DNA from: Gnomoniopsis sp. IMI 355080 | Lineage: Eukaryota; Ascomycota; Sordariomycetes; Diaporthales; Gnomoniaceae | Reading direction: 5' to 3' | Length of the DNA: 64,000 bases | Assembly (NCBI GenBank): GCA_027946555.1 | Contig: JAPEVC010000010.1 | Span: 186,001-250,000, forward strand | Shown: piece after piece, positions 1 to 13,185 of the stretch | Layout: every line of letters starts with the position of its first letter | Numbering within the stretch: position 1 is the stretch's first letter | Notes under the pieces: generated by a model | The model's database searches: none | What the model was told of the DNA's origin: nothing | Seen by the model: the letters and a program-made list of their open reading frames with translations, nothing else | Position numbers and translations under genes: made by a program

Positions 1-2073
1 TGTATATAGTGTGCCTCCGATTACTGAGCTTGCAGTGGACGTTGTAGTAGTACAAGATGCCGGCGTGACCGGCGTTTTTGGTGTTTTTGGCAAATATGAG
101 CCGTTATTTGCGGTTGAGGTCCAGCGCAGGCGCGGGCTTCCAAGGCTACCATCGAACAATGAAGCCAGTGAGGCCTTCTTCGACAAAGACCCGGTCTTGC
201 TTCGACCCAGTCGCCCGAATTCTGCCTTTCCTGAATTTCCAGGATTTTGCTGTGACCCAGAACGCACTAAAGTTTTGATGGCATTCAGACTTCCTCCACA
301 GGCCAGAACGTCTGGCGAGGATGGACTATAGGGCGGCGACGGTAGTATTGTTGCCGGATTCGCTCTGGAATTGATCTTTATCTCATTCACCTTGGAGCAA
401 CCTGGGAGTTGATAATCTCTTCTTGCCACGACTAGAGTGACATGTAGACCCCTCTCAGCAAGCCGCTTTGACGTGTACTCCAGTGCTGGAACGAGGTAAG
501 ACGGTAACCTGTGAACATCGAGGATGGAGGTGCCTGCCTCGAGAGGAGTTGAGATTCGGCTCTTCAGATCCATGTTGTGTTGAAAGCGACTACTCGAAAG
601 AGTCACAAAAATAAGGGTACACAATGAGCATATGAGCTCAGAGATACGGTAGGGATATGATATTGGGAGCTTGATAAGCGAGGCTTGACCAGCAAGATAA
701 ATGTCACAAGACAATAGCTGAATGACAAACAAGCGCAATAATATATATCTCACGCAGGTACGACGCAAGGAGTCTTGTAGTTCATGACGAAAATATTGGT
801 CTTACGGAAAACATGGACATCAGAAGATAGATGGATATATCCGTAGATATATATCGAGACCCGATGTTTCATAACATCATGTGGAGACGGGAGCAACCCC
901 TACATCCGGAAGAAGAAAAACAAGAGAAAGAAATAAAACATGAAACAAGCTGCTCGAAACCGAGATGTGCTTAGTGTGGGCTGGCGTGTTGTTGAACGGT
1001 GAGGGTGGGCATGTCGTCCTGAGTACTTGTGCTTAGGCCTCAGGTGTGTTGTGCGAGGTGACTGCATAGCAAGGATGGCAAGAAGCATACGGGATGTAAC
1101 TGCGCAGGATTTCCTGCATGTTCTCTGACTGGTCGGAAGAAGGTAGAGCGAGGGCTCGGTCTTGGGTCCCTCGAGGGGGGTTGAAGGGATGGTGGATGCT
1201 GACCGCCGAGTGCAAGTCATGGCTGGCTCCAAATCACGCCAAATACACCATAGCTAGGGGGGCAGCTTTGTGACTCGACGAATCCAGCTTGCATCTTGTG
1301 ACTGGAGGTCTGTAGTCTTGGCTCGCGATGACGGCGGCCGTCAAAGAGCAACACGGACGAGTGTGCATCCAGGAATGGTGAGGGGTTATATCGGGTGGAT
1401 CTGATCGTGCAGAATAGAGGCATGGGTTCGGCGCCTAGCTATAAATATATCCCTGCAGACTGCTTGAGTGGCCAATCAGAGAATGATCGACGCAGGGCAT
1501 GACAGGAACAAAGGTCTATTTTCGGACGACAAGTTCAACGACACTCGACTTCACTCAACCACCAGATATCATCCATCAACCCTCTCGAGTTGGGCTTGTG
1601 ATGTCGGACATGAATCGACCATGAACCAGCTAGCCGCCCGGAAACCAGGAGCGAGACTCCATAATTCAGAGCAAGTCCATTCGGGAGCTGCCCGGCGTTC
1701 CATTCACAACTATGTAGCTAGATGCTATTTTTTGACATCGATTTCTCCGCCTTGTGACCCTATCAGAAATACGCATCGCTGATCCGACTTCCAGTATACT
1801 CCTAGAAGAGGAATGTATCGCCTAGTATCTCGAGACCAGCCTTGGACATCCAGGTCAATGCCGTGCCCCTTGGTGATCAGACTTTTGTCGCTTAGATGGC
1901 CCAGGTCAGCAGCCACTGTTTGATCCATTTCATAGCCCGCGAGTAGTTTATAAAAAGCTGTAGTAGCTGACAGCAAGAAAGTATTCCCCGGCTGCTAGCA
2001 TAGGGATTTAACAATGTATCCATTGTGTTGTGAGTAGTAAGCAGCTGTCCTGGAGGCCTAAGCTGATAGCTTT

Positions 2074-2105
2074 AGCTAAGTTACAAGACAGGTTAAGCTA
2101 AGTTA
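2074..2105. repeat. short direct repeat in AT-rich patch
   Basis: The 10-mer AGCTAAGTTA occurs at 2074-2083 and again at 2096-2105, inside a patch rich in TA and TTAA steps. A partial related copy (AGCTGATAGC) lies just before it. This could be a relic of a small mobile element, but no terminal inverted repeats or target-site duplication can be assigned. Confidence 0.4.
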
Positions 2106-2625
2106 TAGTAGGACTTTAACGCTGAAGCCCTCCGGGCCGGAACGCTCCAAAAGTTAATTGATCAACCAACAAATAGTAATCTTCTCGGCAGTCCGCCTTG
2201 ATTAGGGGGAGCAACGAATAATGAGTTCGCGTGGCCAATGATCCAGCCTACATCCATATGAGTTCTGACAGCCATAAAAAGAAGCGAGGAGGCCAAAAGC
2301 TCAACCTCTGCCCACGTCCTTCCGTCAGGCTAGCCGTTCGGGTCCCCTGCCTGACGTACCGTCTCTCATGCGAACTCTAATAACGTCCCATTGCATCGCG
2401 CCATGTGGTGCTTCTGCGTTGCCGCCCGATTAATGAAGTCGTCCCACATGCCCGTCAATTCCCCAACCGTTCTTCCCATACGCACGTCCACGCTTGGCCC
2501 GCACTGGTGTAGAAAAGGTCTTGAGGGGACCAACCAGAGCCCGTAGCTGCGGTTGATAATGTTCGACAACAGAGCAGCTAGGTATGTCTTCCTAATCTTT
2601 CCTGCTTAACTTTTCGTCGCACCTG

Positions 2626-2639
2626 CCTAGGTACCTAGG
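2626..2639. repeat. perfect 14-bp palindrome
   Basis: CCTAGGTACCTAGG is its own reverse complement. Related CCTAGGTA/ACCTAGG strings recur in other intergenic parts of the window, for example near 36150 and 50215, and look like a genome-wide intergenic word rather than a specific operator. Confidence 0.5.
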
Positions 2640-3510
2640 TAGCCCGAGTATCCATACCAGCGGTTATGCACCAGTACAAAAATAGATTCATCTAAGAGGT
2701 CCGAAAGACCTTCTATCCCGTCCCATGCACAATGTATTCCCCGGTCCCCATCCATATATTTCATTGCCAGTCTGATCCTGAGTGGGGTCATCGCCGGAGA
2801 GTTCCCACGATGAGTCAGCCCCAGAAATCAATGTGGGTGATTTCGTACGTAGCCCGTGGACAGACATGGCTCGTCGAAAAGCCGCTGGTGAGCGGACCTG
2901 GCTCAACAGGCCCGATTTCATTCCAGCACGCAGCCGATTAAGCTGTCACAGACTGGTTAGCCACAATGCCGTCCCCTCATCCTAGGGCTTGCGCCTAACA
3001 AAAGAAAGTATTGCCTTTGGAAGCTATATGAACACTCTAGAAAGATATTGACCTTGTCGCCGTAACTACGAACACCTGCAAGGCTTTTCGAAAGTTCCCT
3101 GAGAGGAAAGACAGAGACAAAAACACCAATAAGACAATAACACACAATCAAGGCCGGAAGTTGGCCACTTGAGATATCTTATTAAAGTCATCTGTATCAT
3201 GCATGACCCAATGGGGTTCTGTCTACCATACAGGCCAGTTCCATAGACCTACTGATCCCCGGACGCCGACACGCCGAAGAAGGTATGCTCCTTTCCTCCA
3301 TGCTGATCCGATTCCCTGTTGTTATGTAGTCGAGTACGCCATTTCATGACTCATTCTATGTCGCTGTTCAGGGCCAGGCTAAGAGCTCCGCAGTAAACAG
3401 ACATCCTGTCCCTCATCGGTCCAATTCCTAACGCCTAATTTCTCTTGAAAATGAAATGCTGTTTGGATTACCGCGGGCCACTCTTGTCTTCTAATGCGCA
3501 CGGAATCGCC

Positions 3511-6500
3511 TCAAAACTCAAAGTCCTTAATTTCATCGTCGCCAACACTCTCGACTTGGTCGGAAGAAGCCACGGAGTCACCCCAGTCTGGTTGAAAAGG
3601 AAGACTAGTCAGCTCTGGTCCATCCGTAGGGGACGTGCCAACAATGAGAGAACTGTGGTCAGACAACGTACCAGAACCATCATCCTCCAGGTCATCCACA
3701 CTCAGTCTTTGCAAATTCTCTAGGACGACTGCGACTCGGGTCAGTCTCAAACACCGTAACGTCCGGTTGTGCAAGAATGGACGTAAGCATCTTACCACGA
3801 AAGTTTTGGATGTATGCTTGGCCATCGGCCTCTTCCTCGCTAAAGTAACTGCCTGCTTTGTCGAGCACGCGCTGCATCACTGCAACGGTCGAGGTCTGGA
3901 CGGCCTGATTGCGCCTGATGTAGACATCGCGGGCATACTCGCAGCATTGAATGCCAATGCGTCTGGCACATTCCGACACCGTCTCGCCCAATTCCGACAC
4001 CGTCTCGCCCATGGCCTCGCTTTCGTGTTGCCCGTCGAAAGAGGGGTCTTTACCAAAGGAGAAAACCTTCTCATTCAACATGGTCTCAACTTCAGAGCTG
4101 AGATTGGCATCGTAGTGTTCAAGCAAGGGAGGTACCCACGCAGGCATATATCTGAGACTCTGCATGTGAATAGAGATCTCGGACTCCCCCGAGTGGAGAC
4201 GATTGCCATTCACAGCGATTCTGAAGAATGACCAGAGCGCCTTGGCTTCACTTACGGCCATAGCTTTGCTATTTCCCGCGATGTGTTGTATGAGTTGGTT
4301 GATGTGTTCAGCATGGTGGCTCATTTGGCAATACATTTCCGCGACTCGCAGGTACGGAGCGTAGACGACATATGCCTGTTGTGGGGTGAGGTTGGTTATC
4401 AATGTTTGGAGGATATCCATGTCCATCTCCCACTTGTGCTCCAAAATGTGAGCAATGATAGCGTCTGTCGCTTCAACATTCTGGGGGGTGCTGATTATCT
4501 TGTCGATCAAAGCGTTGCCACCAACATCCAGAGGTGTGTCCAGCAACCTGAACTCAACTTCCGTAAGCCGAAGCGGCTCAGCGGGCTTGTGCATGTACCT
4601 CGACCCGCGCTGCACGGGGTCTGACACCACGCTCTTCATTGTGACTCGCACCATAATGCTTCTAAGCAGTCCAATGACAGACGCATAGTTGGGTTGCCGA
4701 TTTGGTCTGCGGGCCAAAAAGTTCGCAAATCTGGTGAACTGCGCATCTCTCTCTTGCTCCTGCATGAAAGGGGCCACAAGGATCATCAGCGTCTTGCACA
4801 AGAAGTCGTAGTTCAAGAAGACTAGTAGTTCGGCTTTGCCAAGCTCAACAAAACGAGCCATCAGGTCGAAAACTTCCGGCCATGATCTGTGCATGCTGAC
4901 GAAGTGGAAGTTAGCCCAGAGGTCGTCAAACATGGCGCAAACTCCGTGTACCACGTCGTCCGGAAAATCTATGCCTGCTGGAGTAGATAGCGTTGGCGAG
5001 TAGTATTCATCTGGGAAATTGCCCTTAATGCACCTGAGAGATGCCATCAATATATCTGCGGTACAGCGTCGTGCTTCGGCTTCCGGACATCGTTGGACCA
5101 AGTTTCGGAAAGCTTCTTGGCGTGTGCTAAAGTAGTCGTAGACATGGAAAGCACACCTTGGACAATCTCTAACCATTTTCGTGATGAGGTTGGCTAGCTT
5201 TTGAGCATCACGCGCGTCCTTCGACCTGGAGACAACTTGATCCAAATGCGCCAGGGCAGTCTCAATAGCAAGCTTTTCAATTGCGTGGTGCTCGGAACAA
5301 TCCCCGAGATTCAGAGCAAGCATCCGCTCAATGGCAGCGATGACGAACCGCATGTGGTCAGGATCGAAGAAGCAGTGCCTCCGCAGGAGCCTCAAATTTT
5401 CGGCCTTGATGTAGTTGTCGAGTCGAGGAGGGACGGGGACTTGGACGGGACTTGGCATAGACCGCCTGTGCAACTCTTGCTGTTTCCTTTCCAACTGGGA
5501 GGCCCGTTCGTAAAAGAGCATGTACGCGCCGTAATTCTTGTCGTATCTAGAACCGCCCGCGTCCCAGGTGGAATCCGGGCCACCAAAACAACAGGCTTCT
5601 AGATTCGACGAGTCCCAAGGCGACACGACGTCGTCGTTGAACTCGAACCAATTATCATCTGGGCGTGAGCTTGGGCGCTCTCGTATGAAACTGTAATAAT
5701 GGCCAGATTCTGCAGTCCCAGCATGAACAAGAACTCCGACCAGTTCAAACCAATCTTCCGTGGAACCGCCAGGAGAATTGCTGAGGTAGTCGATTGTGTA
5801 AGGACGCATATCTATGCGATTCGGGAAGGCGAAGTAGTCGTTGATCTTGTTGCGCGATTGAAGGCGGAGGTTGAATTCGAAACGCTTCAGGTGAAAGATC
5901 AGAGCGTTCGGTATCTCTTTCAGACATGATCGTCTGACGGCGTCAACATGTCGATCACAGCTCGAGCACTTATACTTGTTGTCTCCCTCCATGTGCTCCC
6001 CACCTACGTAGGCCTCCAGGCTTTCAAGTAGGTTTCTCTTGCCCTTGATGTCGCACTGTATGGCCGAGAAGGGTTCCATGACCTCTGAGATGTGGTCGCA
6101 CTCTTTGGATTTGGTCTGTGTGACAAGCTGCCCGCCATAGAAAGTTCGGAAGCGTCGCACAGCCTCTTGAGAGCGTAGCTGACTTTCCCAGCGATCGTTG
6201 AGCAGATTAAAGAACTCTTCCACGTCCATTTGATTGTTGACGTTGATCAGATCATCGTCGTAGGTCTTAATGCTGGCCACGAAAAGCTCGGGATCCACAA
6301 ACCGATGCTGACTGGCCTGGAGACGCCCGAACATGTTTTGGGTCTCATACAACAGGGCTCGAGTTCCGTCTCTAGGATCAACATCAAAGCTGAGCATGAA
6401 CTCCCGGAACTCGATGTTCATGAAGACCTGTGTACACAAGGAGTTGAGATAGCAAGTGTTGGACAAGTTCTTGAGCCCAGCGTATCCGCATGCGGCACGA

Positions 6501-9500
6501 ATTTCTCTAGCCCTGTCAAAGTTGAACGATGTGTCGTACGCGTAAACCGGATCTAAATCCTGTAAGTTCTTGCCCCAGGATGGGTGTTCTAGAAAGGGGC
6601 GTAACGAACCATAGGCCAGCCGATCGTTGATCGTGCAGGGGAGCATGCTGTGAAGACTCGTGAAGAGTTGCTCCAATTGGCTCAAATCACGCCCTGCAAG
6701 TTGGAGGACAACATCATTCAGCTGGATTCTGGTGGTCTCGTTGAAGACTAAGCCGTGCGGCCATAGTGCATTCGGACTTGACCAGAGTCGGGTCTCGGGA
6801 AACAAGTAGCGGGCGAACAAAAGCCAACCGTGGCTTGAGGAAACGTTAGTTTGGAATGAGCTCATAGGAGGATGAAGAGTGACCGCAACTTACCCAGGTG
6901 GAAGTACACCCAGAATCTCTTTGTCACTGTCATCACAGAGAAGCCTGTTCAGAAGCGTGACCAGACCGAAAGCACCCAGATCGATGGCTCCGAGTTGATT
7001 GGTGTTTTGGTTAGTGATTGCCTCATCAGCTGGTCGTGGTGGGACTAGTGTCAATGCTGGAACCTCAGTTGAGTGGTACTTGAGCAATAGTATATCAGTA
7101 ATGTGCAGCACCGCATTCTTCAAATCGATCCCTGACGGTTGCGCCTTCTTCGCAGATCTGAGCACGGTGACAGCAAGGTTGAAACATTCGAATGAATGCG
7201 TTGGCTTTGCAAGAGCGTGCGAGATCATATCCATCAGCAAGGGCCAGAAAAACCCTCTCAAAGCTGTTGCGGACACTGCCGATGGATTCCTGTAGAAACT
7301 TAGCATCGCGGACGACAGAGCAGACTGGAGTGTTCAAACCTTGAAATCTCATCAATCTTGTCCCGGATGCAGCCTGCAAGTGACTTCCTCACGATGGCTC
7401 TATCATCATCGATGAGTAACTTCTTGACAGTGTTCCGAAATTCCATTTGGGAGTGAAGCAGGTCCCAAAGGTCCGCTCTCATAGTGCAGGTCTCCAACAT
7501 TGCCTTGAATGTCTCAATGACCAAATCAGTGATAGGCGGGCTGGACTCCGCTTGCAGAGCGGAGGAAAGGAGATCACCAAGCCTCTCCACGAGAGTGGCG
7601 TCCAGGCACTCAGCAGTGAGCGAGGCACGTGCGGGATCTGTCGCGGTAAACATTCAGTGACTTGGACTTCTGAAGCGAGCTGCGGTGAAATACCTGTCAA
7701 GATCCTTGCAAACTGGGCAACAAGCCGTGAAGCCAGTTTCGCCTTCAAAACCGCGCCCGATTCACTGTTATTAATAACCTCACGATCGGAAATGGCCGAG
7801 ACCACGAGTCTCAAAATTCGTTGGAGGGCGGAGTCATAGCCACCGCTCTCCTCAGACGGACTTGTCAATGGGGTAAGGGGGTTTAGATACTCCCTTATAG
7901 CGTACAATGCATAAAGAGATTTCAAGGGCTGCCCGATTGGGAAGATGTCTTGGTAAGTCGTACTGTCCTTTCCCAGGAGTTCGAGGATGTGCTCATCCAC
8001 AGGCAGCGTGACGAGGAAGTCATATATCTTGAAAGAATTAGTCCACTGAAACCCAGTCCGGGGAACTAATATTGCTCACCTTGTCGGCCAGCGTCTCTTT
8101 CAGCGCCAAAAACTGCCACAACTCCTCGAAATGCCGCATGATCTCGATTTCCACAGGAGACGCGCCAGGCCGTACATGGACCGGACGCTCATCTGTGTCT
8201 GTCTCCCGCTTGACAAGGATAAGCCCGTTGTGAATATGGAGATCCTCGAGAGATTTGCATACGTCTTGCTCGGATGGTGTGAAAGCCTGGCCCTTGTAGT
8301 ATAGACGGTAATTGTCGAAGCCTGTGACACTCCTTATGCTAGCAAGTAAGGAGCCTGCGGTGTTCAAACGACCAATCGCCAACGGCTTGACGTCTGTATG
8401 AGTATGCCCATCAAAGGATTGGACCTTGAGCTCTGCTGATTCTCCTGCCACATCCTTGGACTCTGAAAGAACAAGCGAGCGCATGTCAGGCGAAGAGAAA
8501 GGTGGGGTCTGCTGGTGAAGCTTGTGGAACTCCATGACGATGGTGAGGGATCGCGTGAATAGCTGCTCCTGCTCTAATGTCTGCTGCTCGTCGACAGTGA
8601 CATCCATAGGATCGGCAAGATCGTCCTCAGGTGTCTCTTTGCCGGTTGTACATTGTTTTGCGGCGTCGGATAACTGCTGCATGCATCGACTTACCAGTGC
8701 CAAGTGTATTTTTCTTGCCCGATGCAGGGACATCTGCTTCATGGCAGGGTGTTCCAAGTACACATCCCTCACGAGGGCTCCTATGGCTCGTTGCTCGACC
8801 GTCCCGCTTGGCGCTATCAACGCGATCCTCCATAATTGCTCGACGGCTAAGTGGTCATTGGACTCTGCATCCTCGAGCACGAAGCTGTCAGCCTTCTTGA
8901 GCACGGGCAGAACCTTGTGTAGAACAAAGTCCAAAGATCCAGGACGAAATAGCTCCGGGGGTAACGTCGGAAAGTAATCTTTGAAACAGATTTCCAAGAA
9001 GGGATGCCCCGCCTCGCTCTCCATGACGTTGTTCAGTCTGAGCCAAGCACAATCACGATCTTCCTGCGAGGCAGCCTTTTGGCCGACGAGAAGTTCCCAT
9101 AGCTTTCGGCCAAGCTCCTCAGTGAGAACGTTGCGTTCAGCGCCGAGCACTACACTGCCCAAAAGCTGCAAGCGCGGGGCGTTCTCTGGGCCACTGATGG
9201 CGTGATGTAATCCCATTTCTTCCCTGGAATTGATGGCATGTTCCAGCTCATCTACTAGAAGCTGTGGGAGGTTGTGTTGAGAGATGAGTTGCTGCAGATC
9301 CCGGTCCCTAGACACGGGCCGACATAAAAGCACGAGGGCATGGATACTGCCGAGGGTATAACGCGTCTTCTCCGTGATGTCCCTAAGGCATTCTTGTTGA
9401 AGCAGTTGTCGGTCCTCAGGAGATGGTCCACGCCTCAACAGCTGGGGGATGAGATCCGAGGCCCATTTCTGAATTACTTGGTAGAATGGGGGACCAGGCA

Positions 9501-11776
9501 CAGAAGACTCTCTCAGCAACCGGAACATAAGCGAATAGGGCAGCAAATCCTGGATGCTATTATGCTTTTGGTAGAGCTGACAGATAATCCTGTCACAGAA
9601 GTCTCTCATCGTCGGGTTGAAGCACTCGATCGGAACCGTCTGTAGTTTGCTGCACACGCTGAGCAAATCGTGTATCGAAAAGAGATTGGCAATATTGCCT
9701 ATCATCGCTAACAGACTCTCTGAGACCCCGGAAATTTGGCAGGTTGTTGCTGTGCGCCACATCAGATCCATCTGGTCCTCAGTGATGGTTTGTGACGCGA
9801 ACAAAAACCCAATAATGTTGAAGCTCTGCGTCGTGACCTCGGGGTGGCAGGTAGGGCCCAGAATGTAGTCGATCACGCCCGACCTCTTCAGTTCATTCGA
9901 GAAATGTTGCAAAACGGCCTGAGAGCCATGTTGGTTCTCCTTCCAGATTTCCACCAGATCTACACACATGCAGGGAGCGGCGAATATCCTCAACTGCATC
10001 TGACTGGACATGATCAGTTTCGTTAGCACGTCTAGACGCCATTCATTGACGATGATCTTGACGATATCCTCTTGCTGAATCGCGGGAAACTTCCGTTGGT
10101 GCGCCTGGATCACAAGTTGGGTATGATCACACCCTACTCGCAGAGAGAGCCGCAAGAGGTTTGTAAGTCCCTCGATTATGAACTCCGCCATCATTGGCGT
10201 GATCTGATTGACATTTCTGTCAATACAGACATATAAAGCATCGGATGCAGCTTTGAAGAGACTGTACCCTCGCGCCAAAGCCAAGGCAGACTTGGCTTGG
10301 TCAGGGCTCTGCAAGTACGCGGTTGTTCGAAGTCTGGCAATTTCACTGCGCACTAGGACAGCCGCCACCTGGACGACACCAGTCAAGCAGTCAATGAATC
10401 GCGGGTGACTTGGAATCAGTCTGGCAAGACCGTTCCCAAGGGAGTACACGGAGTTGACCAGCGGTGGAGACGTAGTGGTTTTTCGAAACGATCGGAAGTG
10501 TTCCAGCAGACGATTTACGAGTTCAGGCCATATTGTCTCGGCGTCCATAATGTTCAAGTTGGGTACGATGACTTTGGCGTAGTCAATCATGAGAACACTC
10601 AGAAAGAGAAGGAAGGAACTCGAGGCGGGCTCCTGCCAACCTTGCTCACTGACCCCATCCGTCATCTCTGCACAGTCCATCTCGACGAAAGTGGCTGTCA
10701 GTTGGGCGAAGACTACATGGAAGTCAAAGAACAAGTGGTGGGTCTGCTGGCTTCGTGCCATGGCATTCCTATCAACCAGATTAATATCTAGTTTTTGCAA
10801 GATCGAAGGGAACGGTTGGCACTTACAGCTTGGGCGATGTGTTCTGGTATATCAACAAGGGCATCGTCTGCCAAAATTCACGATAGTCTTTGTACAGGTC
10901 GTGCATTTCCTGGAGCTCTACGCGACTAGTCCAAGCCACGTAGTTTTCAATCCATGTACGGAGGGCACAAAGCGCTTGAGTATCTGTGGTGTATCTGGTT
11001 AGGTCTAGAGGCTGGGAGTGTTTTATAGGAGTCAACTGACTGGTGTGTAAAAGGTGGCACAATTTCGGTAGAGAGTCCACAAGAGGCTCACTTGGCTGGT
11101 AAGGAAATGAGATCATTGGGTTGGAGTCGGAGCCGTTGAGGACTGTCACGCCTGCATCCTGGTCATCCTCGTCCTCATCATCGTCGTCGATGATTTCGAT
11201 GGCAAGATTCTCGTTGTCGTCTAGTGCCGAGGAAGCTGTGTCAACGAAATCGGGACCTGGCAACTCATCATCGAACTCGTTCTCGACGCTGGGCCTGATA
11301 CCATTCTCCTGCGGTCCGACAAGGTCTTCGTCCACATCATTTTGCGACAACGACGACGAAGGATCTGACTGTGGGGTTTGCTTCTTGCTCTTCAGATTCA
11401 GTGTAATCCTAGTTGGCTTAGAGTCTGATGTAGGGGGCGGCTGGTCCTGATGTCGCTCAGGCGTCTGGGGCTCCGAGGAAGTCGCGTCCATGGTCATGGT
11501 TACGTCGCCGTGGTGGTTGTTTTCGACCAAACCCGAGCCAGCTTCTGTGGCCACCAGTGGTGAGGAGGAGCCAGACGGAGTGTCAATGGAGCGGCTCGAA
11601 GAGGCACCGTTGATGGATGTGCGGCGTCGCTTGCGGGCGGAGGAGCCGTCGTCGTCGTCGAAAGGGTTTGGACGGGTCGAGCAGGGGTCGGAGGAGCCGG
11701 CGCGGTCTCTCGACTCGGTGTCAGATGGAGACCTCTGCTGTTGGTCCATTTGGAAGTGTCCCATAGGTCTGGGCAT
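3511..11776 (-). CDS. giant ubiquitin-specific protease (USP34/USP9X type)
   Basis: Cysteine deubiquitinase that removes ubiquitin from protein substrates. Seven exons (11776-10827, 10768-8080, 8027-7694, 7637-7340, 7289-6894, 6833-3796, 3728-3511) join to exactly 2641 codons (2640 residues). The N-terminus is Ser/Pro/Asp-rich with a KRRR nuclear-type basic patch. Long helical repeat-like stretches follow, then a ubiquitin-like segment around 1090-1170, typical of this USP group. The catalytic domain has the Cys box NLSNTCYLNS (Cys ~1683), a CSSC zinc-finger pair, the His box SGHYYSFIR (His ~1934) and FND (Asp ~1956), so it looks active. The C-terminal ~600 residues match the helical DUF3517-type tail known from fungal members. 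The intron at 7290-7339 has an unusual GTTTGA donor. The last exon rests on a clean intron at 3729-3795. Without that intron the frame would stop at 3692. A 21-bp in-frame duplication lies at 3970-4011. Family assignment is firm; substrates are unknown. Confidence 0.93.
3970..4011. repeat. exact 21-bp tandem duplication in the USP gene
   Basis: Two identical 21-bp units (3970-3990 and 3991-4011) lie head to tail in the sixth exon of the deubiquitinase. Because 21 is a multiple of three, the duplication only repeats the peptide GETVSE(L/C) and leaves the frame intact. Confidence 0.9.
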
Positions 11777-13185
11777 CAAGCTGGGATAGACAGTCGCTGT
11801 GACGCAGTGCAGCTAAGCTGTAGGAAGCAAAGCCGTGTGGCAGCAAAGTCCTGAGATCCTTGGTTTTAGCATGTGTGGCTTTGTATTGTCTGGGATATTG
11901 ATGATGGGAAATAGCTTGGATGAGTTCAGAAGGACACTGGCTGCCTATGCAGCAGCACGAAATGAGGTGTAAGCGGGCAGTAAAGGAAATAGCAGGATGC
12001 TGTTTTGAGTGCTCCTGGGTTTTAGGCCAACACGAAAGTTGACGAGGCTGACAGAGTAATCGAGAGCTCCCAGCTGCTTGTGTGGGGTAGGATGAACCTG
12101 GGCGACGGCGAGGGGGAGCCCAGAGGTTTTGGGGACACAGAGATATCTAGTGAGAAGTCTCTGTTACTTGGTGTGTGTATTGGCTTAGTGCAAAGCTCGT
12201 TATGCCCAGAGTAGATTATGATGAAGGGGAACTGATAGATGCGATGTGGATGTTGATAGTGCAGAAGTTATTGCATGTGCCAGTGGAGTCTGCTTTGGTG
12301 CGCCTCCTACTAGTGTGTGGACTGACAGCTTTCAAAGGTATTGTAGCGGGGTAGGTACACTAAAGTATGTACCCAGGTACCTGAACAGAGCACTTACGAT
12401 TGCCCAGCTGATCCTGGCTCAAGATGATGTAATGAAGGAATCGACTGATGATTCGCAGCTTAGAAGCAGAAGAGGTGCTTTGGAGGAAAGAGCTCTGTGG
12501 AGACACTCTCTTGACGGCCTGTCAAAGGTTGCAGCTAATTGATGACACTGTTAGGTAACTCAAGAATTCTTCCACAAGGGTAACTGATTAAGAGAAGGCA
12601 GACGGAACAGTGAAAGATGGCTGAGACTGGAGCGCGTCACTTTCGTGTTGGGATCCAAGTGGGCCAGGCGGGAAGCAGGGTTAACCTCCACTTCCACAGC
12701 AACCTAAGTGATATCAATTATCTATAGTCAAGCTGTTGGTCCGAGCGCTCAAATATCAAATTCAACTTCCCTCTCAAAATCAAGTTACACCCCGTCTTTT
12801 ATGATCTCCAAAAGAATAAGACAAGACAATCTATACATATAAACACATGATTCTATATTGTATACAGATTTTAAGACCGCATCCATCGGAAAAGCGGGTG
12901 CCCTGAATGTCACATCTGAGTAGCTTGCCCCGCTAGCATGAGGTACCCTTCTGAATAATTGGTCAAGGGCGCTATAATGAAGACCCATACTTCACACTCC
13001 ATATCCCATGTGCTGGACCCTAACCCTTCAGCTGTGCATTGTTTGCACTCGTGAATTTCCTCTCAGCTATCCCCATCAATATTGTCTCTCAATTTCACAT
13101 GATTTCTCTTAATACTCTGCTTCTCAAGGCGGCCTGTATGCCTGTATACAGATCATCAATTTCGTGTATCGGACCCAAAAAAGAA
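11777..13185. promoter_or_regulatory. divergent intergenic region USP / POP3
   Basis: A 1.4-kb stretch between the start codon of the minus-strand deubiquitinase and that of plus-strand POP3. It must hold both promoters. I see only short unsupported ORFs here, and no TATA element I would defend. Confidence 0.5.

Larger units (their letters stand above)
1..3510. other. gene-poor flank, no supported gene
   Basis: All reading frames are broken every 60-110 codons and the short open stretches are rich in Ser, Arg, Pro and Cys, as expected of non-coding DNA. It contains an AT-rich patch with direct repeats near 2074-2105 and a 14-bp palindrome at 2626-2639, both listed separately. An open stretch at 1725-1976 on the minus strand has a somewhat protein-like composition, but has no recognisable relative or splice signals that I can support. 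Confidence 0.6.

Noticed and set aside
3692..3795. Unspliced stop of the deubiquitinase at 3692
   Set aside because: A consensus intron (GTAAGA, branch CTGAC, CAG) at 3729-3795 gives an acidic C-terminal exon ending at 3511 and a whole codon count.
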